Shown piece by piece: positions 7,584 through 15,848 of a stretch of 64,000 bases of DNA. The stretch's first letter is position 1, and each line of letters begins with the position of its first letter. The notes below the pieces were generated by a model that did not search any database, had not been told where the DNA came from, and saw nothing but the letters and a program-made list of their open reading frames with translations. Made by a program: the position numbers and the translations under genes. Source of the stretch: AP-15 sp035570935 (GTDB taxonomy: Bacteria; Pseudomonadota; Alphaproteobacteria; ATCC43930; CGMCC-115725); contig DATMKU010000032.1 of the NCBI GenBank assembly GCA_035570935.1, positions 1-64,000 of the forward strand. Direction: 5' to 3'.

Positions 7584-8270
7584 ATGTCTAAAAAGACCCC
7601 CGAGCCGCATCTCAAAACCAACCCCGCGGATCGGCCAATGGCGTCGCGCCGTCGCCGCGATCGCGAAATCCGCGAAAGCGAGATCCTCGAGGCGGCGTTC
7701 GAGGAATTCGCCGCCCGCGGCTTTGCGGCGACCCGGTTGGAGGACGTAGCGCGCCGCGCCGGTGTCGCCAAAGGGCTCCCGAGCTTCTATTTCGAAAGCA
7801 AGGAAGCGCTGTTCAAAGCGGTGCTGCGGCGGTTGGTGTTACCCGACCGGGATGTCCTCGACGCGCAGTTCGACGGGTCGGACCGTCCGACCGTCTCCTT
7901 GCTGCGCGGTCTGATCACGGTCGTGTACGAGCGATTGGTCGGAAATCCCCGCGCACACCAATTGCTGCGGCTGTTGATCGCCGAGGGGCCGCGATTTCCC
8001 GAGCTGACCGAGTTCTATCACGCCGAGCTGATCGCGCGCGCGATCGCGCTCTTGCGCCGGCTGTTGGCGCGCGGCATGGAGCGCGGCGACATCCGACCCG
8101 GCCTAATCCTCGATTATCCGCAAACGATCATGGCGCCGGCATTGATGGCCGTGCTGTGGCAATTGCTGTTCGCCGAACACCACCCGCTCGACCTCGCACG
8201 CTTTTTCGAGGCGCATCTCGACCTCGTGGTAAACGGCGTATCGGAGCGCCCTCACCCCGCCGAGGTGTAG
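7584..8270 (+). CDS. TetR/AcrR-family transcriptional regulator
   Basis: This 228-residue protein has an N-terminal TetR helix-turn-helix at about residues 25-75 (ILEAAFEEFAARGFAATRLEDVARRAGVAKGLPSFYFESKEALF). A helical ligand-binding domain with a C-terminal TetR_C-like region follows. I chose ATG 7584 because the upstream TTG extension has no family similarity. It is divergent from the broken monooxygenase, with a candidate operator between them, so it probably controlled that gene and itself. The frame is intact although its presumed target is not. Its 3' end overlaps the convergent GFA gene by 19 bases. Confidence 0.88.
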   Translation: MSKKTPEPHLKTNPADRPMASRRRRDREIRESEILEAAFEEFAARGFAATRLEDVARRAGVAKGLPSFYFESKEALFKAVLRRLVLPDRDVLDAQFDGSDRPTVSLLRGLITVVYERLVGNPRAHQLLRLLIAEGPRFPELTEFYHAELIARAIALLRRLLARGMERGDIRPGLILDYPQTIMAPALMAVLWQLLFAEHHPLDLARFFEAHLDLVVNGVSERPHPAEV

Positions 8271-8689
8271 GCGCGGCCCGGCGGATAGGTATCGTGTTTG
8301 GGCAGGTCCGGGTTCATGTGGTCCCAGGGTTGCGCGCTTTTGACAAAGATGTCGGCCTCGGGGCGGAATTCGCTCGGGTCGTCGAGGCTGCCGACCCGCA
8401 AGCCGACGATGTCCGGCCGCGCCGACACCTGGATAAACAAGGGGCAGCCGCATTCCCCGCAGAACGCCCGCGTCACTTCATTGCCGGCGTCGCTCAAGCT
8501 GACATAAAGCCTCGGCGTGCCGTTGGTGATGTGAAACCCGGCCGCCGGCACCCGCATTGCCGCGATATAGGCGCCCCCACTCTGGTGCTGGCAGTCGCGG
8601 CAATGGCACAACAGCGAATAGAGCGGCTCGCCCGCCGACTCGTACCGCACCCGCCCGCACAAACATCCGCCGCTCCTCACGTCAGTCAT
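8252..8689 (-). CDS. GFA-family zinc protein (glutathione-dependent formaldehyde-activating type)
   Basis: This 145-residue protein has the GFA zinc ligands in order: GGCLCGRVRY near the N-terminus, CHCRDCQHQSGG about 20 residues later, and CGECGCPLF in the middle. The fold suggests a CENP-V/GFA enzyme that may act on glutathione adducts, but the family is large and most members are uncharacterised. I chose ATG 8689 because AGGAGG lies five bases upstream; the GTG at 8695 would be too close. It is convergent with the TetR gene. Confidence 0.88.
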   Translation of the reverse strand: MTDVRSGGCLCGRVRYESAGEPLYSLLCHCRDCQHQSGGAYIAAMRVPAAGFHITNGTPRLYVSLSDAGNEVTRAFCGECGCPLFIQVSARPDIVGLRVGSLDDPSEFRPEADIFVKSAQPWDHMNPDLPKHDTYPPGRAYTSAG

Positions 8690-8791
8690 CGCCACCTCCT
8701 GTCGCCCCGCTCGCCGGCCATGATACCGCGAGCCTTGGCGGGGGCGCGTCCAAGGTTAGGCCGCCGGGCGCTCATCCGGCCGCGACTGAAC

Positions 8792-10165
8792 TCAATGCAC
8801 GTTCTGGTGGCCGATCGCCCAGACATAATCAGCGACCGCGGCAAGATCGGCCTGGGACAGCTGAACGCCGCCCACCGGCGGCATCGCACCGGTGTGGTTC
8901 TTGGGCTTGGGCACGCCGTGGACGATGGTCCGGGTAATCGCCGCAACACTACCGTTGCCCCATAGCCAGTTGCCGCTCGTCAAGTCCGAGCCCACTGCCG
9001 TGCCCTTGCTATCCGTGCCGTGGCATCCCGAGCACGTCCCGCCGGCGGCCTGACCGTGAAAAATGCGGAGAGGAACTGGCTTCCCTCATAGATCAGATCA
9101 GCATGTCGTTGGGCGCCCAATGCGCCGGGAACGCCGCGACCGGCGCATCCTTCTTCGCGGCAGACGCCGACGGCCTTTGCACCATCGCCGCCGTATTCCG
9201 GGGCCAGCACGAGCTTATGCTGGAAGCGGTCGTAATAGCATTCCGGCCAGCCGAAATCGGCGCCCTGCCGCTCAATGGTCAATTCCTCGGCCGGCTGCTG
9301 TGCGTTCTGCATCAAGGTGCAGAGCTTGGGCCAGTTCTGCCCGAGCTGGTCGCGGCCGTGCTGGGTCGCGAAAATCCTACCCTCGGTATCAAACGAGATC
9401 CTCTTGCCGTTGCGCAGACCCGTCACGAAACGCTCCGCCGGCGAGAAGTGCTGGTCCAGCCGGTTGGCGTCGTAGCGCCAAGTGCCGCCACGGGTCTGCA
9501 ATTCGGTACACGGATTGTTGCCCGGCACATCAGGCATGTGGTTCTCGCTCTGGCACGAATTGGTGGCAGTGCCGAGGTCGACGTAGAGATTGCCCGCCGC
9601 GTCGATCGCGAAGGGGACGCATCGGATGGTCGCCGGTCAGCGGCAAGCCCGAAACGACGGTTTGCGCCGCTCCGGTCAGCGCGATCCCGTTCGCCGGCAG
9701 CGCATAACGCACGATGCGATCATTGCTCTCGGCATAGAGGTAACCCTTGTAGATCGCGACGCCGGTCCCGCCCTTGTTGCCGTCGGCCGCAGTGGGGCCA
9801 ATGCGTACGATCTCGTCGGCCCGTTCATTGCCCGTGGTGTCTTGCAGAGCCCGCAGAAACCCGCCGGGTGGGGGCGGGCGTTATAGTAATAGACTCCGCT
9901 CCAGGTATTGACGTAGACGACCCCGTTCGCCGCCACCGCCATGTGCCGGCCGTGGGCCGAGCTTGTTGGCAAAAACGGTTGCGCAAAAGTCCGGCGACAA
10001 CGTGATGCCGTCATTGTCCCCGGCGCACCCGCCCGAGGCTGCTGTCGGCGCGGCTGGGGATGTTTGCGCGTCCGACCGCGCTCCCGTCGCCAACAACAAT
10101 CCCGCGGCAACGAGAATGGCGACATTCATCGGTGATTTTCCGACAAAACTTGCGCGAAAGTTCAT
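8792..10165 (-). pseudogene. PQQ-dependent sugar (sorbosone-type) dehydrogenase with C-terminal cytochrome c, heavily frameshifted
   Basis: Read 10165 to 8792, the pieces line up with one periplasmic quinoprotein: signal peptide (NVAILVAAGLLLATGARSDA), propeller parts (HMAVAANGVVYVNTWSGV; FLRALQDTTGNERADEIVRI; GADFGWPECYYD; FPAHWAPNDMLIYEGSQF), then a cytochrome c domain with CSGCH and the methionine region GAMPPVGG. They lie in different frames. Breaks occur after FANKLG (an extra C), after NARPHP (a lost G), after DHPMR (an extra C), after VGVC (an extra C), at DMLIYEG (a 5-bp tandem duplication near 9090-9099) and after SAF. Part of the protein between EGSQF and the cytochrome domain, roughly 80-100 residues, also seems to be missing. 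The gene is clearly non-functional unless the sequence is wrong. Confidence 0.85.
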
Positions 10166-10336
10166 TCCCGGGGCCTCCTAGGGCAGCACGGAGGAATGGG
10201 CGAGCACGGCGAACCACCGCGCACCTCATTCGCTCGGCAAACGCAACGATGCCGAACTCGTTCAACGCGCCGCTAGGTGCCCGCGCATCCAACTATCGAG
10301 GGGGGCGCTCGATGCAAATCGCGTGGACTGTGATGG

Positions 10337-10401
10337 CTGATTATCGTTTGGCACGATGATGCTGCCCAACGCGGCGAACATGCCGCCGACGCTGATATTC
10401 G
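10337..10401 (-). pseudogene. relic of a thiolase 3' end
   Basis: On the minus strand this reads VGGMFAALGSIIVPNDNQ, close to the C-terminus of the intact thiolase at 11773-12915 (VGGMFAASGTIIMSNEPP). About 20 consecutive bases (encoding VGGMFAA) are identical. No other thiolase part is recognisable nearby. It looks like the last piece of a second, deleted thiolase-like gene. The rest of 10166-10656 holds nothing I can support. Confidence 0.45.
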
Positions 10402-10656
10402 ACCCATACCAGGGAAACGGCGCGGAACAGGGTTCAACCAATCGAACTATGCCGAGATGTGCGAAGCGGATGGCTCTTATCCGCTCCGACGCCCACTGCA
10501 CTAGGTTGCGGAGCGCGACAGTTCGATGGGACGCCTTTCTGACGCGGCCACCGTATATTCTCAATCGTATCGAACGCTCAGATTTCCGCGGGATCCACAA
10601 AATGCGACCCCAATCCGCAACGCGCTGCCGAAGCCGCTAATCACTTAGCCGTTGGG

Positions 10657-11166
10657 ATGCTGCAAGGCACGGGCTTTGCGCTGGCTGGCCTCGTCGTGGG
10701 CTTAATTACCAGTATAGTTCTCCGTCACCCCACGGGAATTGTCGCAGGCATCGCTGTTTCCGTATGGCTCTTCCTCCGAGCCAAAGAGCGTAATCGAAAC
10801 CGGAGACATTTAGAGCTCGGTCACCCTGACTTAGGGACGAATGATCGCCGCTGGTGCGCACGGGCAAACAGGCAAGGTGCAGCGGAAGGAAACGAAATGA
10901 GAAAGAAAGGCAAAATGCCGCCACCATCCGGCAATTATATGATATCAAACATATTACAGCTTTATAATAGGGCAAATCAAAATGATGACCCACGGCATGT
11001 ATTTTATAAAGCGATTCTGAATAACGAGACATATGAGGGTTATATTTACGCTGTTCGGGGTATCGCAGTCTCTCCCGACACTCCTAAAGGCACCTATCAT
11101 AAGAGGCCGGTAATTGGGCACGCCGAGTTTTTGTATGCTCGACGACAATCGTGGATCGAAAATTGA
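10657..11166 (+). CDS. orphan hypothetical protein in an AT-richer patch
   Basis: The reading frame gives 169 residues from ATG 10657, with a hydrophobic N-terminus (GFALAGLVVGLITSIVL, then GIAVSVWLFL) that could form two membrane segments. A second plausible start is ATG 10897, which has GGAAGG about seven bases upstream and would give an 89-residue basic soluble protein (MRKKGKMPPPSGNYMISNIL onward). The 10900-11160 stretch is clearly AT-richer than its neighbours and uses AT-ending codons, a sign of transfer. I do not recognise the protein. It sits among decayed genes, so it may also be a remnant. Confidence 0.45.
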   Translation: MLQGTGFALAGLVVGLITSIVLRHPTGIVAGIAVSVWLFLRAKERNRNRRHLELGHPDLGTNDRRWCARANRQGAAEGNEMRKKGKMPPPSGNYMISNILQLYNRANQNDDPRHVFYKAILNNETYEGYIYAVRGIAVSPDTPKGTYHKRPVIGHAEFLYARRQSWIEN

Positions 11167-11325
11167 ACAACGCTCGGGCGGCATCAGGGCGGCCGTTTGA
11201 CACGCTCTACGCCTGCTACGGCGCTCATCAAAGCGGTGGCCGACGCCTACGCGTGCCGCAGCCAATCCCGTCTGGGCTAATACCGGAACGATTAGAAGAA
11301 TGGTTGGATGCGCCAGTTTGGCGCG

Positions 11326-11688
11326 TCAAAGCCGGCGCTTCGGGTTGTAGGGGCTTGCCGGGTTGACGTCGAGGTCGACCGCTTGCACGCAAGCCTGCCG
11401 TCTGGCGTGGCTGGAGCCGGCATGCCAGGGACCATCCCGGAGCTGACCGTTGGTGACCTTGGAAAGCCGAAGGCATTTCCATTGGCCTCCAGGCGGAAGG
11501 GGGCTGTTGCTTCGCCCGGCAAATTGATAGGCCAGTACCACCTCCTCCCCGTTGGTGTGGCCGAGAATGACGGGGCAGAGCTCGCGGAGGTATCCACCGT
11601 AGGTGCAACGCACCTGCTTCCGGCCGGTCATTGCTTGTTCGAACAGATGGTAGGTGGCGCTTGGCACAGGATTGCTCGTCATCAGCAT
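11326..11688 (-). CDS. small conserved hypothetical protein
   Basis: This 120-residue protein has a recognisable core: CTYGGYLRELCPVILGHTNG, LAYQFAGRSNSPLPPGGQWK, QLRDGPWHAGSSH and a C-terminal VDLDVNP. I believe similar short proteins occur widely in alphaproteobacteria, with the same pattern of a PxILG loop and a DGPWH motif, but I know of no assigned function. Two ATGs (11688 and 11682) are possible and neither has a good ribosome-binding site. It stands alone between the orphan gene and the thiolase. Confidence 0.65.
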   Translation of the reverse strand: MLMTSNPVPSATYHLFEQAMTGRKQVRCTYGGYLRELCPVILGHTNGEEVVLAYQFAGRSNSPLPPGGQWKCLRLSKVTNGQLRDGPWHAGSSHARRQACVQAVDLDVNPASPYNPKRRL

Positions 11689-11772
11689 TGATCAGAAAAT
11701 ACATAGTCGGCAACCCGGACGCCGGCGAGACCACCGAAACCGTAAAGGCCCACGGCACAGTGGACGCACGCC

Positions 11773-12915
11773 TTAAGGCGGCTCGTTCGACATGATGATC
11801 GTGCCGGAGGCGGCGAACATGCCGCCGACACCGTGGCAGACCGAGATCTTGGCGCCGGGGATTTGGGCGGGGGCGATCCCGCGCATCTGACGCACGCTTT
11901 CTTGCAGCGCGTACATGCCGTACATCCCGGAATGCATATAAGAGAGGCCGCCGCCATTGGTGTTGAGCGGGAGCTTGCCGCCGGGGGCGGTGTTGCGGGC
12001 GGCAATAAAGGGGCCGCCTTCGCCGCGCCCGACAAATCCCAGATCTTCGAGACCGTAGATCGGCAGGTGCGCAAAGGCGTCGTAGATCATTAGGTGGTCG
12101 ACATCGTCGTGGGTGATGCCGGCCTCGGCAAAGGCCTTGGCGCCTGACACGCGAAACGCGCGCGACGAGGTGAAATCCGCCATCTGGCTTACCATCGGGG
12201 TCTCGACCGACTCGCCGGTGCCGAGGATGAAGACGGGCTTTGTCGGGAAATCCTTGGCGCGCTCCGCCGATGCGAGAATTAACGCGCCGCCGCCATCGGT
12301 GACGAGGCAGCACTGCAACAGGCGAAACGGATAGGCGATCATTCGCGAGTTCAGCACGTCGGCGACGGTGATCGGGTCCTTGAAGGTGGCGCGCGGGTTC
12401 TTTGCCGCCCATTCGCGCTGCACGACCGAGACCATCGCCAATTGCTCGTGCGTCAGGCCATAGGTCTTCATGTAGCGCAAGACCGGGATCGTGAATAAAG
12501 AGGGTGGGCCCATTGGCCCGTACGGCTGCTCGAACTGGCCGGCGAGACTCGTCGGCGCCACGACGTTGCGAGTGCGCCCGACGCCGGAGCGGCCGCTCTC
12601 GCCATGGGTGATCAATACGGTGTCGCACAGCCCCGAGGCGATCGCCGCCGCGGCGTGGCGGGTGTGGATCATGAACGAGCAGCCGCCGACCGCGGTGCCG
12701 TCGACCCATTTCGGGGTGAGCCCGAGATAGTGCGCGATCGTGGTCGGGGTCTCGCCGGCGGTCGCGATGCCGTCGATGTCTGATGGTTTGAGCCCGGCGT
12801 CGCCCATTGCATTGAGCGCGGCATCGGCATGCAATTGGATTTGCGAGCTGTCGGGGATGACGCCGAGCCTGGTGGTTTCGGCCGCACCCACGATGGCGAT
12901 CGATTTCGGCTTCAT
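11773..12915 (-). CDS. thiolase-family protein (SCP-x/acetyl-CoA acetyltransferase-like)
   Basis: This 380-residue protein has a thiolase N-domain (AIVGAAETTRLGVIPDSS; GGCSFMIHTRHAAAAIASG, where classical thiolases have the nucleophilic Cys region). Its C-domain has the HGVGGMFAASG end motif. The group is the non-decarboxylating SCP-x-like thiolases that work with DUF35 partners on acyl-CoA chains such as steroid or branched side chains. The ATG at 12915 has a GAGGT ribosome-binding site. It begins five bases after the DUF35 stop, so the two form one operon and probably one complex. The true substrate cannot be told from sequence. Confidence 0.88.
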   Translation of the reverse strand: MKPKSIAIVGAAETTRLGVIPDSSQIQLHADAALNAMGDAGLKPSDIDGIATAGETPTTIAHYLGLTPKWVDGTAVGGCSFMIHTRHAAAAIASGLCDTVLITHGESGRSGVGRTRNVVAPTSLAGQFEQPYGPMGPPSLFTIPVLRYMKTYGLTHEQLAMVSVVQREWAAKNPRATFKDPITVADVLNSRMIAYPFRLLQCCLVTDGGGALILASAERAKDFPTKPVFILGTGESVETPMVSQMADFTSSRAFRVSGAKAFAEAGITHDDVDHLMIYDAFAHLPIYGLEDLGFVGRGEGGPFIAARNTAPGGKLPLNTNGGGLSYMHSGMYGMYALQESVRQMRGIAPAQIPGAKISVCHGVGGMFAASGTIIMSNEPP

Positions 12916-12920
12916 CGCAA

Positions 12921-13331
12921 CTACCTCGCGGCCGGGCGGAAGAGCGGCAAAGTGATGTCGTCGTCGAGCTTTTCGAAGGCGACCTCGACCGGCATGTCGA
13001 GCTGTAACGCCTCGGGCGTCTGCGGGCATTGGGTGATGTTGGTCATCATCCGCGGCCCCTCGTTCAATTCGACGACCGCGATCGCATAGGGCGGCGTGAA
13101 ACCCGGCACCGGGCGGTGGTGGATCACATAGCTGAAGAGCCGCCCCTTGCCCGAGGCGCGGAACACCGCGATATCGCGCGAGGCACAGGCGGGGCAGAAC
13201 GGGCGCGGCGGGAAATAGACCTTGCCGCAGGAGGTGCAGCGCTGCAGCCGCAATTCGCCGGCGCGGGTGCCGTCCCAGAAATGCTGCGTCTCCGGTGTCG
13301 GCTGCGGCCGTGCGCGTCGCCCTTCGGCCAT
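12921..13331 (-). CDS. DUF35 OB-fold/zinc-ribbon protein, thiolase partner
   Basis: This 136-residue protein has an N-terminal rubredoxin-like zinc ribbon with two CxxC pairs (CTSCGKVYFPPRPFCPAC) followed by an OB-fold (GRLFSYVIHHRPVPGFTPPYAIAVVEL). Such proteins partner SCP-x thiolases or MaoC hydratases on acyl-CoA substrates. The ATG at 13331 is preceded by GGAGGCGAGGA; a longer upstream frame has no support. It is the first gene of the DUF35-thiolase operon. Confidence 0.9.
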   Translation of the reverse strand: MAEGRRARPQPTPETQHFWDGTRAGELRLQRCTSCGKVYFPPRPFCPACASRDIAVFRASGKGRLFSYVIHHRPVPGFTPPYAIAVVELNEGPRMMTNITQCPQTPEALQLDMPVEVAFEKLDDDITLPLFRPAAR

Positions 13332-13409
13332 TCCTCGCCTCCAGTGCTTCCTTTTGCTAACTCTGACGCGTGGCCCGCTTTCGGGCAAATGGAATGGATA
13401 AGGCCGATC

Positions 13410-13835
13410 TCAGCCTTGGTGACTCCACGGGTTGATCACAACGAGACCGGCGGCCTGGAACGGCCTCTCATCGCGAGTGGCGACGCTTAAATCGTGAGCC
13501 GTTGCGATCGCGGCGATCTGTCCGTCCGGGACGGAGATTGGGTGCCCCTGACCGCGGGCGCGAATTACGACTTTTGCGAATGCCTCGGCGGCGGCAACGC
13601 CAAACAGGACTATGCGGTTGTCGAACAGACCGACAATTTGCGCGTCGAGCGCCGCCACGAGCGCCCGCCGCCGCCTTCCGGTAGGCAAACTCTCGATCCC
13701 CAGTAGCAACTCGGCGAGGCTGATCGTTGAAAGAAAAAGAGTTTCGATCGCTTGCGCGTCAAGCCAGTTCATTACCCGGCGATCGGGCATTGGCCGCATC
13801 GGCTCCGAGACGACGTTCGTGTCCAGCAGGATCAT
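13410..13835 (-). CDS. PIN-domain toxin (FitB/VapC type)
   Basis: This 141-residue protein has the acidic PIN residues in place: D5 (MILLDTNVVSE), the Glu of LAELLLG, the Asp of VPDGQIAAIA and the Asp of ATRDERPF. It should be a Mg2+-dependent ribonuclease held inactive by the upstream antitoxin. The start overlaps the antitoxin stop (ATGA, 13832-13835), the usual toxin-antitoxin coupling. Confidence 0.92.
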   Translation of the reverse strand: MILLDTNVVSEPMRPMPDRRVMNWLDAQAIETLFLSTISLAELLLGIESLPTGRRRRALVAALDAQIVGLFDNRIVLFGVAAAEAFAKVVIRARGQGHPISVPDGQIAAIATAHDLSVATRDERPFQAAGLVVINPWSHQG

Positions 13836-14071
13836 TCAAGGTCGGCCGGCTCCGCCGGAGTCGCGTCTCGCGAAGTGTCGAGGTCGAGCCCTCCAAACGG
13901 ACGCACGAGCGCGGCCAGCGCTGTCCCCAACTTTATTCGCTCCCTCGGTCGGACTGCGTTGTCGAGGATCATCCGCGCCTCAGCTTCCGTGCTCCGGCCG
14001 TGCCGGGCGGCGCGGGCTTGCAACGCCTGATGGGTTTCAGGCGAAATGTTGCGAATGACGATAGCGGCCAT
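13832..14071 (-). CDS. FitA/VapB-like ribbon-helix-helix antitoxin
   Basis: This 79-residue protein begins MAAIVIRNISPETHQALQARAARHGRSTEAEARMIL, a FitA-type ribbon-helix-helix. The C-terminal tail should wrap the toxin. I chose ATG 14071 because the family alignment starts there; the upstream extension is unrelated. Two TGATATCA-type palindromes lie 24-53 bases upstream and are probably the operators through which the complex represses its own promoter. Confidence 0.88.
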   Translation of the reverse strand: MAAIVIRNISPETHQALQARAARHGRSTEAEARMILDNAVRPRERIKLGTALAALVRPFGGLDLDTSRDATPAEPADLE

Positions 14072-14094
14072 GTCGTTTCCACTCGTGGACACGC

Positions 14095-14124
14095 ATGATA
14101 TCATCATCCCCCAATTGATATCAA
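14095..14124. promoter_or_regulatory. paired palindromes, likely toxin-antitoxin operators
   Basis: ATGATATCAT at 14095-14104 and TTGATATCAA at 14115-14124 are both perfect 10-bp palindromes sharing the core TGATATCA. Their centres are 20 bases apart, about two helical turns. They lie just upstream of the antitoxin ATG (14071, minus strand). The spacing suits cooperative binding of two ribbon-helix-helix dimers. Confidence 0.6.
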
Positions 14125-14206
14125 CCGCCGCAGACTTGGCCTGCTCGAACTTTGACGGCTGCGGCGATTTCGGGCAAACGAAAGCGGGAATTTGGCGGAG
14201 GACGAA

Positions 14207-15814
14207 ATGGCGGCACAGCCAAAGAGCATCACGCCGGCGGAATTGTGTGCGCGGCCGCACGACGGCGGCGAGATCGCGGTCATCGATGCACGCGAGGAGG
14301 GCAGCTTTCACCACCGACATCTGCTGATGGCGTCGTGCCTTCCATTGAGCCGGCTGGAGCTGATCGCGGCGGCGCTGTTGCCGCGCCGGTCAGCACCGAT
14401 CGTCGTCTGCGACGATGATGGCGGAGCCGGCGGGGTCGCAGAGCGCGCGGCCCATCGGCTGATCGCGGGCGGCTGGAGCGATGTTTCGATATTGGCCGGC
14501 GGGGTTTCGGCCTGGGAGGCAGCGGGCTATCCGGTCTATAGCGGCGTCCATGTGCCGAGCAAGGCCTTTGCCGAGGTCGTCGAGCACGAATACGGAACGC
14601 CGTGGATCAGCGCCGAGGAATTGGCGGAGCGCCAGAAAAACAGCGGACCGATGGTCATCTTCGACAGCCGCTCCTACGAGGAGTACCACTCGAACAGCAT
14701 CCCGGGCGCGGTCAGCGTGCCCGGCGCCGAACTGGTTTACCGCTTTCACGAAATGGTACCGTCGCCCGACACCTTTGTGGTCGTCAATTGCGGCGGGCGC
14801 ACGCGCAGCATCATCGGTGCCCAGGCACTGATCGACGCCGGCGTGCCGAACCGGGTGGTGTCGTTGAAGGACGGCACGATGGCGTGGCATCTCGCCGGCT
14901 TCGAGGTCGTCGCCGGCGCCGAGCTGCGCGCGCCTGAGGTCTCGGCCGCGGGGGTCGTCGCGGCACGGCAGCGGGCAGAGGCGGTCGCGCGCCGCTATGG
15001 AGTGGCAGCGATCGACCGCGCGACGTTGGCCGAATGGCAGCAGCAGGCCGACCGGCGCACGCTCTACGTGCTCGATGTCCGCGACCCGGCTGAATACCGC
15101 TCCGGGCATCTGCCGGGCTCGCTGATGGCGCCGGGCGGGCAATTGGTGCAGGAGACCGACAGCTGGCTCGGGATTTGGGGTGCGCGGGTCGTGCTCGTCG
15201 ACGACACCGGCGTACGGGCGCGGATGACCGCCTCGTGGCTCCGGCGCATGGGTTGGGACGCGGCGGTGCTAGACCACGGCCTCGAGGGTGCTGTGCTCGA
15301 AAAGGGGATGCCGGCGATTGACACCGGCATGTTTCCGCTCGCCGGGCCGGAGCCTGCGGCGGCGTCGCCCGGGGAGCTCGCCGCCAACCCAGGGGCGGTC
15401 GTGGTCGATCTGGGGTTGAGCCGCCGCCATCGCGAAGGTCACATTCCCGGCGCCTGGTTTGCGATCCGCGCCCGCCTCGCCGCGGCGCTCGACAAAGTGC
15501 CGGCCTCGGGCGAATTGGTATTGACCAGCGAGGACGGCGCCAATGCGCGCTTCGCCGCCGCCGAGATCGGCGCCCGGCGCCGGGTCAAGGTGCTGTCGGG
15601 CGGCACCGCGGCGTGGCAAGCGGCCGGGTTGCCGCTCGAAACCGGGATGGCAAAGCTCGCCGACGAGCCCGATGATGTGTCTTTGTCGGCGCGCGACCGG
15701 CCGGCCGAGCGCGAGCGCTACATGCGTGAATACCTCGCCTGGGAAATCGACCTCGTCAACCAGATCGCGCGCGACGACGATTGTCGCTTCCGCCTCGCTT
15801 CGGTGGCGAATTGA
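14207..15814 (+). CDS. four-domain rhodanese protein
   Basis: This 535-residue protein holds four successive rhodanese-like domains, at roughly residues 10-110, 130-240, 270-375 and 385-480. Domain 2 keeps a proper active-site loop (VVNCGGRTRS), so it is the best candidate sulfurtransferase. Domain 1 has a Cys in VVCDDDGG but not the usual loop. Domains 3 and 4 have Asp or no Cys at that place (LVDDTGVRA; TSEDGANA) and are probably structural. I chose ATG 14207 because GGAGGA lies just upstream; the TTG at 14192 is less likely. No signal peptide is present, so it should be cytoplasmic. The gene is divergent from the toxin-antitoxin pair. The substrate is unknown. Confidence 0.88.
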   Translation: MAAQPKSITPAELCARPHDGGEIAVIDAREEGSFHHRHLLMASCLPLSRLELIAAALLPRRSAPIVVCDDDGGAGGVAERAAHRLIAGGWSDVSILAGGVSAWEAAGYPVYSGVHVPSKAFAEVVEHEYGTPWISAEELAERQKNSGPMVIFDSRSYEEYHSNSIPGAVSVPGAELVYRFHEMVPSPDTFVVVNCGGRTRSIIGAQALIDAGVPNRVVSLKDGTMAWHLAGFEVVAGAELRAPEVSAAGVVAARQRAEAVARRYGVAAIDRATLAEWQQQADRRTLYVLDVRDPAEYRSGHLPGSLMAPGGQLVQETDSWLGIWGARVVLVDDTGVRARMTASWLRRMGWDAAVLDHGLEGAVLEKGMPAIDTGMFPLAGPEPAAASPGELAANPGAVVVDLGLSRRHREGHIPGAWFAIRARLAAALDKVPASGELVLTSEDGANARFAAAEIGARRRVKVLSGGTAAWQAAGLPLETGMAKLADEPDDVSLSARDRPAERERYMREYLAWEIDLVNQIARDDDCRFRLASVAN

Positions 15815-15848
15815 CGGACGATCGATGGCATGAGAGCGGCAAATCCGG

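Noticed and set aside
6968..7591. Plus-strand frame containing MGLADDFLATGQRISAVN
   Set aside because: Only the inverted segment is real coding sequence; the flanks in this frame are the antisense of the monooxygenase, so I did not call a plus-strand gene.
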